Below, in pieces: positions 57,502 to 64,000 of a stretch of DNA of 64,000 bases. Below the pieces are notes generated by a model, which saw only the letters and a program-made list of their open reading frames with translations, was not told the DNA's origin and made no database searches. Origin of the DNA: Pseudomonas triclosanedens (GTDB lineage: Bacteria > Pseudomonadota > Gammaproteobacteria > Pseudomonadales > Pseudomonadaceae); NCBI RefSeq assembly GCF_026686735.1, contig NZ_CP113432.1, forward strand, positions 1,054,001 through 1,118,000, read 5' to 3'. The position numbers were made by a program, and so were the translations under genes. Positions within the stretch are counted from its first letter, which is position 1, and each line of letters begins with the position of its first letter.

Positions 57502-57520
57502 TTGCGAGCCGTTCTCAATA
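57502..57520 (+). promoter_or_regulatory. Fur-type box upstream of piuB
   Basis: TTGCGAGCCGTTCTCAATA matches the Pseudomonas-type Fur motif with GCGA and TTCTCA half-sites. It lies 43-61 bases before the piuB start. Confidence 0.6.
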
Positions 57521-57562
57521 AAATTCTGCCCTGCGCAAAGTGCGGTATGACGTGAGGCCACG

Positions 57563-60109
57563 GTGTTGAAGAAAGTCTGGTTCCAGTTGCATTGGGTGTT
57601 CGGAATCAGCGCTGGCCTGGTGCTCGCGCTGATGGGGCTGACCGGGGCGATGCTGTCGTTCCAGGATGAAATCCTGCGTGCCGCGAACCCCGCCAGCCTC
57701 ACCGTGGAAAAGCGCGCCGGGGGCACATTGCCGATGGGCGAACTGATTCGCCGGGTGGAAGGCGCCGAGCCGGGCAAGAAAGTCGCCTTCGTCTGGGTGA
57801 AGGTCGACGGTGACGAGGCCGGGCGCATCTTCTACACGCCCAAGCCGGGGCAGCGCCGTGGCGAGGCCCGCTACGTCGACCCGTACACCGCTCAACTCCT
57901 GCCGGCGCCCAGGGGCGAGGGCCTTTTCAACTTCATCATGCAGTTGCACCGCTTCCTTGCCGCTGGCGAAGCGGGCAAGCAGGTGACTGCCGCCTGCACG
58001 CTGATCCTGCTCTACCTGTGCCTTTCCGGCCTGTACCTGCGCTGGCCGCGCAAGGCGCTGAACTGGCGCGCATGGCTGGCCTTCGACTGGCGCAAGAAGG
58101 GCCGCGCCTTCAACTGGGACCTCCACGCCGTGGCCGGCACCTGGTGCCTGGCGTTCTACCTGCTGGCCGCGCTGACCGGCCTCTACTGGTCCTACGACTG
58201 GTATCGCGGCGGCCTCTTCAAACTGCTCGACGATACCCCCGCCGGCCAGCACAAGGGGCTGCGCGGCGGCGGCAAGCGCGGCCCGGCGCCGGAAGGCCCG
58301 CCGCCGGTGCTCGATGCGGATGCTGTCTGGGCCACGATCCAGCAGACCGGCGGCGCCTCGATGACCGCCTACAACCTGCGCATGCCGCCAGTGAAGGGCC
58401 AGCCGGCGACCGTCTTCTATCTTCTCGATGACGCCGCCCACGACCGCGCCTTCAACGAGATGACCATCGACCCGGTCAGCGGCGAGCTGCTGGGCGACAA
58501 GCGCTACAACGACAGCAGCTTCGGCAAGCAACTGTTGACCAGCGTGTATGCGCTGCACGTGGGCAGCTACTTTGGCCTCACCGGGCGCATCCTGATGATG
58601 CTGGCGAGCCTGTCGATGCCCCTGTTCTTCGTCACCGGCTGGCTGCTCTATCTCGACCGCCGGCGCAAGAAGCGCGCAGCGGTCGTGGCCCGCGGCGACC
58701 TGCGCAATACAGGTGGTGCCGATGCCTGGCTCGTTGGCTACGCCAGCCAGAGCGGGTTCGCCGAACGGCTGGCCTGGCAGAGCGCCGGCCAACTGCAGGC
58801 CGCCGGTTTGCCGGTGCGCGTCGAGCCCCTGGCGAAACTCGACCGAGCGCAACTGCAGCAGACCCGCAATGCGCTGTTCGTGGTCAGCACCTTCGGCGAT
58901 GGCGAAGCGCCGGATAGCGCCCGCGGCTTCGAGCGCCAGGTGCTGGGGCAAGCTCTCGGTCTGCACGACCTGCGCTTTGCCGTGCTGGCGCTCGGTGATC
59001 GCCAGTACGAGCAGTTCTGCGGTTTTGCCCGGCGCCTGCAAGGCTGGCTGCAAGGGCAGGGCGCGCGCCCGCTGTTCGAGGGGATCGATGTCGACAATGG
59101 CGATGCCGCCGCACTGCACGACTGGCAGCAGCAACTGGCCCGGCTTTCAGGCAGTGCTCCGCAGGCGGCCTTCAGCGCGCCGGCCTTCGAGGTCTGGAGC
59201 CTGGTCGGCCGCGAGCACCTCAATCCCGGCAGCCAGGGCGAGTCCACCTGGTTGCTGCGCCTGGCCGCACCGAGCGATTCGCAGATCGACTGGAGCGCCG
59301 GCGACCTGGTGGAAATCGCCCCGCGACAGCCCGAATTCCTGGTCGAAGCGTGGCTCGATCGTCTCGGCCTGGATGGCGACGCCAGCGTGCAGGCCGACGG
59401 CATCGCCACGCCACTGCGGATCGCCCTGGCCGGCTGCCTGCTGCCCGGCAACCTCGAACACCTGGTCGGCCAGCACGCGCAGGCGGTGTACGACGCGCTC
59501 ATCAAGCTCTCGGTGCGCCAGTACTCCATCGCCTCGCTACGCAGCGATGGCGCACTGGAGCTGATCGTGCGTCAGGAGCAGCATGCCGACGGCTCGCTGG
59601 GTATCTGCTCCGGCTGGCTGACTGAATACCTGCCCGACGGCGGCAGCCTGTTGCTGCGTTTGCGCCGCAACCGCAGCTTCCACCTCAGCGCGGACGACCG
59701 CCCGCTGATCCTGATTGGCAACGGTACTGGCCTGGCAGGCTTGCGCAGCCTGCTGCGCGCCAGCATTGCCGAGGGCCGCCGCCGCAACTGGCTGTTGTTC
59801 GGCGAGCGCAACATCGCCCACGACTTCTACTGCCGCGAGGAACTGGAAGGCGCACTGGCACGTGGCGAATTGCAGCGCCTGGACGTGGCCTTCTCCCGCG
59901 ACCAGGCCGAGAAGGTCTACGTGCAGGACCGCCTGCGCGCCAGCGGCGAGGTGTTGGCGCAGTGGCTGGAGGACGGTGCGGTGATCCACGTCTGCGGCAG
60001 CCTGCAGGGCATGGCGGAGGGCGTCGACCGCACCCTGCGCGAGTTGCTCGGCGATGCCGAGGTCGAAGCGCTGCTGGAGAGCGGGCGCTACCGTCGCGAC
60101 GTGTACTGA
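57563..60109 (+). CDS. piuB: PepSY-domain/flavodoxin-reductase fusion, siderophore-iron reductase
   Basis: An 848-residue inner-membrane reductase. PepSY-type membrane helices are in residues ~5-35, 130-160, 190-215 and 340-375. A flavodoxin domain follows (about 385-525, YASQSGFAERLAWQ, STFGDGEAP) and then a FAD/NADP reductase region (about 530-848, RQYSIASLRSDG, IGNGTGLAGLRSLL, HVCGSLQGMAEGV). It presumably reduces ferric-siderophore iron. It begins at GTG 57563, with GAGG five bases upstream. The gene sits right after piuA. Confidence 0.92.
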   Translation: MLKKVWFQLHWVFGISAGLVLALMGLTGAMLSFQDEILRAANPASLTVEKRAGGTLPMGELIRRVEGAEPGKKVAFVWVKVDGDEAGRIFYTPKPGQRRGEARYVDPYTAQLLPAPRGEGLFNFIMQLHRFLAAGEAGKQVTAACTLILLYLCLSGLYLRWPRKALNWRAWLAFDWRKKGRAFNWDLHAVAGTWCLAFYLLAALTGLYWSYDWYRGGLFKLLDDTPAGQHKGLRGGGKRGPAPEGPPPVLDADAVWATIQQTGGASMTAYNLRMPPVKGQPATVFYLLDDAAHDRAFNEMTIDPVSGELLGDKRYNDSSFGKQLLTSVYALHVGSYFGLTGRILMMLASLSMPLFFVTGWLLYLDRRRKKRAAVVARGDLRNTGGADAWLVGYASQSGFAERLAWQSAGQLQAAGLPVRVEPLAKLDRAQLQQTRNALFVVSTFGDGEAPDSARGFERQVLGQALGLHDLRFAVLALGDRQYEQFCGFARRLQGWLQGQGARPLFEGIDVDNGDAAALHDWQQQLARLSGSAPQAAFSAPAFEVWSLVGREHLNPGSQGESTWLLRLAAPSDSQIDWSAGDLVEIAPRQPEFLVEAWLDRLGLDGDASVQADGIATPLRIALAGCLLPGNLEHLVGQHAQAVYDALIKLSVRQYSIASLRSDGALELIVRQEQHADGSLGICSGWLTEYLPDGGSLLLRLRRNRSFHLSADDRPLILIGNGTGLAGLRSLLRASIAEGRRRNWLLFGERNIAHDFYCREELEGALARGELQRLDVAFSRDQAEKVYVQDRLRASGEVLAQWLEDGAVIHVCGSLQGMAEGVDRTLRELLGDAEVEALLESGRYRRDVY

Positions 60110-60147
60110 GGCGGCGCCTGCCACCCGGCATTGACCGCCACTCAAAC

Positions 60148-60180
60148 AAAAAGGCCCCCGCGATTGCGGGGGCCTTTTTT
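60148..60180. terminator. Bidirectional terminator between piuB and lpxO
   Basis: AAAAAGGCCCCCGCGA and its inverse end in TTTTTT; a 9-bp GC stem serves both convergent genes. Confidence 0.93.
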
Positions 60181-60211
60181 GATGTCGGGAAGCGGGTTCA
60201 GATGCAGAAAC

Positions 60212-61114
60212 TCATATCCAAAGAAAAACAGCCAGCACCGCTGCGAAGAACCCCCACTTCTGCAGGTAGTACAGCTTGCGGTTGCGCTTCTTCAGTGCCT
60301 TGCCCTGCAAGCGGATCTTGTACAGCGAAGCGAAGGCGCGGTTGATCCCGCCGGTCTTGTCGCCGGCATCGTTGGGCGATGCGGCGGCGGCCATCACGTT
60401 GCGGCTGAACCAGCGATTGAAGGCGGTCGCCCAGCGGTACTTGAGTGGCCGCTCGATGTCGCAGAACAGAATCACCCGGTCATGGTCGGTAGTGTTTTCG
60501 GCGTAGTGGATGTAGGTCTCGTCGAACACCACGGCTTCGCCATCGCGCCAGTGGTAGCGCTCGCCGTCGACCTCGATGAAGCAGGCCGGGTCGTTCGGCG
60601 TCATCAGGCCCAGGTGGTAGCGCAGCGAGCCGGCGTACGGGTCGCGGTGGCGAACCAGCCGCGAGCCCGGCGGCAGCTCGGCGAACATCGCCGCCTTGAC
60701 CGACGGAATCTGCCGCAGCAGTTCGGTGGTTTTCGGGCAGAGTGCATCGGCGGACGGATGGCTGTCGTCGTACCACTTCAGGTAGAAGCGTTTCCAGCCG
60801 CTCTTGAAGAACGAGTTGAAACCCACGTCGTTGAGCTGGTCGGAGCGCTTGATGCTGCCGGCGTCGCGCAGATGCAGCGCTTCGCTGCGGATGGCTTCCC
60901 AATTCTCGGTGAGCAGGCGCATTTCCGGAAACTGTTCGGTCGCCAGGTACGGGCGGCTCGGTACCTTGGAGAACAGGTACATGATGCAGTTGATTGGCGC
61001 CAGGAAGCTGGAGTGGTCAGACAACTGGCGCGTGAACTTGTGGCGCACCCGTCCACGCAGGTGGACATAAACGATGCTCAGGCCGAAGGCGGCCAATATG
61101 GCGGCTTTGATCAT
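60212..61114 (-). CDS. lpxO: Lipid A hydroxylase (Fe(II)/2-oxoglutarate oxygenase)
   Basis: A 300-residue aspartyl/asparaginyl beta-hydroxylase-like membrane protein that adds a 2-hydroxyl to a secondary lipid A acyl chain. A helix at residues ~2-18 anchors it, and a second is at the C-terminus (FFAAVLAVFLWI). LVRHRDPYAGSLRYHLGL gives the first iron His. A second part contains YHWRDGEAVVFDETYIHYAEN. Start MIKAAILAAFGLSIVY at ATG 61114; no strong ribosome site is seen, and the frame is open further upstream without family similarity. Confidence 0.92.
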   Translation of the reverse strand: MIKAAILAAFGLSIVYVHLRGRVRHKFTRQLSDHSSFLAPINCIMYLFSKVPSRPYLATEQFPEMRLLTENWEAIRSEALHLRDAGSIKRSDQLNDVGFNSFFKSGWKRFYLKWYDDSHPSADALCPKTTELLRQIPSVKAAMFAELPPGSRLVRHRDPYAGSLRYHLGLMTPNDPACFIEVDGERYHWRDGEAVVFDETYIHYAENTTDHDRVILFCDIERPLKYRWATAFNRWFSRNVMAAAASPNDAGDKTGGINRAFASLYKIRLQGKALKKRNRKLYYLQKWGFFAAVLAVFLWI

Positions 61115-61241
61115 TCGGGGGAGGTATCCACGAGTAGAGACTGCAAATGGTACTCCTCCCCGGCGTGACTGAGTATTCTCCGAAGGCCAAAGGCCAGAGT
61201 CTGCTTTACCCTGTAGGAAATTTAGAAGGATGGCGAGACCG

Positions 61242-61997
61242 ATGACCGAGCGCACGATGCGACTCCTGCTCAACTGCGACATGGGCGAAAGCTTCGGCGC
61301 CTGGCGCATGGGTGACGACGTCCACGCCATGCCGCTGATCGACCAGGCCAATCTTGCCTGCGGCTACCACGCCGGCGACCCGCTGACCATGCAGCGAACG
61401 GTGCGCCTGGCGGTGGAGCAGGGTGTCAGCATCGGCGCGCACCCAGCCTACCCGGACCTCGCCGGCTTCGGTCGCCGTCACATGAACTGCTCCCCGGAAG
61501 AGGTGCAGGCGCTGGTGCTCTATCAGGTTGGCGCGCTGGACGCCTTCTGCCGTGCGGCCGGGACCCGCGTGGACTACGTCAAGCCGCATGGCGCTCTGTA
61601 TAACGACCTGGTGCGTGACGATGCGCTGCTCTCGGCGGTCCTTGAGGCCTGCGCCGCCTATCGCAAGGGACTGCCGCTGATGGTCCTGGCGCTGGCTGAC
61701 AATGGCCGCGAACTGCAACTGGCCGATGCCGCCGACGTGCCGCTGATATTCGAAGCCTTCGCCGACCGCGCCTATCTGCCCGACGGCCAACTCGCCCCGC
61801 GTCGCCTGCCCAATGCCGTGCACCAGGAGCCGCAGCGCATCCTCGACCAGGCCCTGGCCATCGCCCGTGGCGAGGCTTTTGCCGATATCGATGGCAACCC
61901 GCTGCGCCTGCGCGCCGACAGCCTCTGTGTGCATGGCGACAACCCCGAATCCCTGGCGGTGCTGCGGCGCCTGCGTGGTTTGCTGGACCAGGCATGA
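61242..61997 (+). CDS. pxpA: 5-oxoprolinase subunit A (LamB/YcsF family)
   Basis: A 251-residue metal-dependent enzyme, with [20 protein letters not shown] at the N-terminus, [13 protein letters not shown] near residue 70 and [11 protein letters not shown] near 113. With PxpB and PxpC it hydrolyses 5-oxoproline to glutamate using ATP. Three ATGs are possible (61230, 61242, 61257); I prefer 61242, 11 bases after AAGGA. It overlaps pxpB by four bases. Confidence 0.92.
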   Translation: MTERTMRLLLNCDMGESFGAWRMGDDVHAMPLIDQANLACGYHAGDPLTMQRTVRLAVEQGVSIGAHPAYPDLAGFGRRHMNCSPEEVQALVLYQVGALDAFCRAAGTRVDYVKPHGALYNDLVRDDALLSAVLEACAAYRKGLPLMVLALADNGRELQLADAADVPLIFEAFADRAYLPDGQLAPRRLPNAVHQEPQRILDQALAIARGEAFADIDGNPLRLRADSLCVHGDNPESLAVLRRLRGLLDQA

Positions 61998-62671
61998 TCC
62001 GCCTCGAAGCCTTCGGCGCCCAGGCGCTGCTGATCACCCTGGCCGAGTCCCCGGACGATACCTTGCCGTTACGCATCGCCCAGCTCGCCGAGCGAGCACG
62101 CTGCGAGCTGGGCGCGTTGCTGACCGACTGCGTGCCCGGCTGGACGACGCTGGTGCTGCACTACGATGTGCGACGCATCGATCTGGCGCTGCTGCGCACG
62201 CGGGTTCAGGCGCTGCTGGCCGACTGGCCGGGCGTTGCCGTCGCCGAAGCATCGGGGCGCGTGCATGAAATCGCCGTGTGGTACGCCGGAGAAGACCTCG
62301 CGGAGGTCGCGCGTCAGTGCGGACTCACGCCCACCCAGGTAATCGACCTGCATGCTGGCCGCGACTACCGGGTTGGCGCCATTGGTTTTGCCCCGGGGTT
62401 CGCCTACCTCGGCGAGCTGGACGAACGCCTCACCCTGCCGCGCCGCTCCACTCCGCGCACCTTGGTACCCGCCGGCAGCCTGGCCATCGCAGAGCGGCAG
62501 ACGGCTATCTATCCGCAGGCATCGCCGGGCGGCTGGCACTTGCTGGGGCGCACGGCGCAGCGGCTGTTCGATCCGCGCCGTGAGCCGCCCTGCCCGCTGG
62601 CAGTGGGGGATCGCGTGCGCTTCGTTCCCGTCGACGAAGTGGCCTATCGCGCCGCCGGTGGTGGAACATGA
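61994..62671 (+). CDS. pxpB: 5-oxoprolinase subunit B (allophanate hydrolase subunit 1-like)
   Basis: A 225-residue protein of the AHS1/KipI family. [27 protein letters not shown] (about residues 116-142) and [22 protein letters not shown] are characteristic. Overlaps pxpA and pxpC by four bases each, making pxpABC one operon. Confidence 0.94.
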   Translation: MIRLEAFGAQALLITLAESPDDTLPLRIAQLAERARCELGALLTDCVPGWTTLVLHYDVRRIDLALLRTRVQALLADWPGVAVAEASGRVHEIAVWYAGEDLAEVARQCGLTPTQVIDLHAGRDYRVGAIGFAPGFAYLGELDERLTLPRRSTPRTLVPAGSLAIAERQTAIYPQASPGGWHLLGRTAQRLFDPRREPPCPLAVGDRVRFVPVDEVAYRAAGGGT

Positions 62672-63585
62672 GTCTGAAAGTCATCGCCTGTGGTCCGCTG
62701 TGCCTGTTGCAGGATGGCGGGCGGCAAGGCTGGCAGCGGCTGGGTGTCTCGCCCGGCGGGCCTGTGGACAGGCACGCGGCGGCCTGGGCCAATCGCCTGC
62801 TGGGCAATGCCGCGGACGCTGCGTTGCTGGAAGTCGCGCTGGGCGGCCTGGAGCTGGAGGTGCAACAGGATACCTGGTTGGCGCTGACCGGTGCCGAGCT
62901 GCCGGCGGTTCTCGATGGCGAGCCGTTGCTGGCCTGGTCGCGCTTTCGCGTGCGGGCCGGCCAGCGCCTGCGCCTGGGCTTTGCCCGTGCCGGCCAGCGC
63001 GCTTATCTCGCGGTGGCGCAAGGTTTCCGCTCGGCCCCTGTGCTGGGCAGCGTTGCGACCCAGGCGCGGGAAGGGATCGGTGGTCTGGCGGGAGATGGGC
63101 GGCCGCTTGCAGCGGGTGACGTGCTGGACTGTGCTGTCGATGGCGAGCGGTTCGCGCGAGGCGCCAGCGTGCCCTGGCCGTATCGGCCGGAATATCGTGA
63201 AACCCCGACGCTGCGGGTGCTGCCGGGACCGGATGGATTCACCGATCAGCAGCGGCAGGCGTTCTTCGCCCAGACCTGGCAGATCAGCCCGCAGTCCGAC
63301 CGCATGGGTGTGCGCCTACGTGGCGAGGCGCTGGTGGCGCCGCGCCGGCAGTGGTCGCTGGGTGTGGTGGATGGAGCGATCCAGATTCCGCCGGATGGCC
63401 AGCCGATAATTCTACTTGCCGATCGCCAGACGATGGGCGGCTACCCGGTGTTCGGCGTGCTGCACCCGCTCGACCTTGGCCGGCTGGCGCAATGCCCTGC
63501 GCACAGTGAAGTGCGCTTGCGCGAGGCGAGTGTGGAACAGGCGCAGGCGGACCTGCGCGCGTTCCTGCGATTCTTCGAGGGCTGA
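62668..63585 (+). CDS. pxpC: 5-oxoprolinase subunit C (biotin-dependent-carboxyltransferase family)
   Basis: A 305-residue AHS2/KipA family protein. [22 protein letters not shown] and [19 protein letters not shown] are at the N-terminus; [13 protein letters not shown] and [15 protein letters not shown] are in the C-terminal half. Last gene of pxpABC; its stop lies three bases before the stop of the convergent prfH remnant. Confidence 0.94.
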   Translation: MSLKVIACGPLCLLQDGGRQGWQRLGVSPGGPVDRHAAAWANRLLGNAADAALLEVALGGLELEVQQDTWLALTGAELPAVLDGEPLLAWSRFRVRAGQRLRLGFARAGQRAYLAVAQGFRSAPVLGSVATQAREGIGGLAGDGRPLAAGDVLDCAVDGERFARGASVPWPYRPEYRETPTLRVLPGPDGFTDQQRQAFFAQTWQISPQSDRMGVRLRGEALVAPRRQWSLGVVDGAIQIPPDGQPIILLADRQTMGGYPVFGVLHPLDLGRLAQCPAHSEVRLREASVEQAQADLRAFLRFFEG

Positions 63586-63588
63586 CTC

Positions 63589-64000
63589 TCAGCCTTCGAA
63601 GCGTTCGCCGTGAAACACCCGGCGGGGATTGCCGCGCTCCAGTCGGTGGTGCACCAGCCTGCGCTCGGCACGCAGTCGCTGCTGGCCTGTTCCGCGCGCT
63701 CGGCCAGTTTGCGGGCGATCAGCAGCAGCGCCAGGCGCTTGTTGGCGTGCTGGCTGCGCTCGCTCTGTATCTTCACGCTCAGGCCGCTGGCGATATGGGT
63801 GGCGCGCACCGCCGAGTCGGTGGTGTTGACGTGCTGGCCTCCGGGGCCGGAGGAGCGCAGGGTTTCGAAGCGCACTTCGCTCTCCAGGCTGGCCGGGGGC
63901 GCACTGAACAGTGCGCCGCCGAAGTACCAGTTCTTGCGTCCGTGGTTGGGCCGGTAAGGGCTGGCGCAGACCCATTGCAGGGTGCCGCTCCAGCTCTCGG
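63589..64000 (-). pseudogene. prfH: PrfH-type peptide chain release factor, frameshifted and cut by the window end
   Basis: The visible part encodes [39 protein letters not shown] (with the GGQ catalytic loop), then [27 protein letters not shown]. After about 63686 the frame must shift by one base, because the remaining C-terminus ([17 protein letters not shown], then [14 protein letters not shown]) is in another frame. The GAACAGGC-CAGCAG junction would be restored by one added base. PrfH (RF2-like) works with RtcB in rescue of damaged ribosomes. The 5' end lies beyond the window. It is either a real frameshift or a sequence error. Confidence 0.8.

Overview
The window is a piece of a high-GC gammaproteobacterial chromosome, almost certainly a Pseudomonas of the P. 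aeruginosa / P. nitroreducens-citronellolis neighbourhood. The evidence is gene order. Two blocks follow the order I remember from P. aeruginosa PAO1: ndh - DUF1780 - yacG - coaE - pilD - pilC - pilB - pilA - tRNA-Thr - nadC - DUF1631 - ampD - ampE - chemoreceptor, and later speC - cptA-like - sel1 - piuC - piuA - piuB - lpxO - pxpABC. Between the chemoreceptor and speC, genes that are neighbours in PAO1, lies a 25 kb stretch with tatD, the fru and arn-ugd blocks, an amino-acid uptake operon and prfC. The backbone has therefore been rearranged. The synteny statements come from memory and were not computed.

Layout. 1-1.4 kb: end of the cytochrome bo3 operon (cyoC partial, cyoD, cyoE). 1.4-2.6 kb: an accessory island with a BRO-N protein, a translationally coupled 28-aa leader ORF that looks like a phage Ash-type leader, and three tandem 137-bp palindromic repeats. 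2.6-6.6 kb: ndh and small conserved genes. 6.6-12 kb: yacG, coaE and the type IV pilus genes pilD, pilC, pilB and divergent pilA, with a sigma-54 promoter. 12-15.9 kb: a variable pilA-linked cassette in the slot where P. aeruginosa carries pilin accessory genes (tfpO/W/Y/Z). Here it encodes a phosphoethanolamine-transferase-like enzyme and a two-gene MFS/spermidine-synthase-like membrane protein. 16-24.4 kb: tRNA-Thr(CGT), galE, nadC, DUF1631, ampD, ampE and a chemoreceptor.

24.5-32.1 kb: tatD, fruR and the divergent fructose PTS operon fruI-fruK-fruA. 32.3-41.1 kb: a leftward arnBCADTEF-ugd operon for adding 4-amino-4-deoxy-L-arabinose to lipid A, preceded by a PmrA-box-like direct repeat. 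41.4-47.6 kb: an amino-acid-type ABC importer whose ATPase is fused in frame to an AruH-like aminotransferase, with a binding protein, two permeases, a TetR regulator and a succinylglutamate desuccinylase/aspartoacylase-type hydrolase. 47.7-51.1 kb: prfC and speC with a long leader. 51.2-64 kb: a VOC-family pseudogene, a CptA-like transferase, the iron-regulated piu genes, lpxO, the 5-oxoprolinase operon pxpABC, and a frameshifted prfH cut by the window end.

The best candidates for something undescribed are the pilA-linked modification cassette (12.0-15.8 kb), the aminotransferase-ABC ATPase fusion operon (41.4-47.6 kb) and the Ash-like leader/BRO-N pair (1.5-2.2 kb). The window is also rich in envelope-modifying functions: L-Ara4N, two phosphoethanolamine-transferase-like proteins and lipid A hydroxylation.
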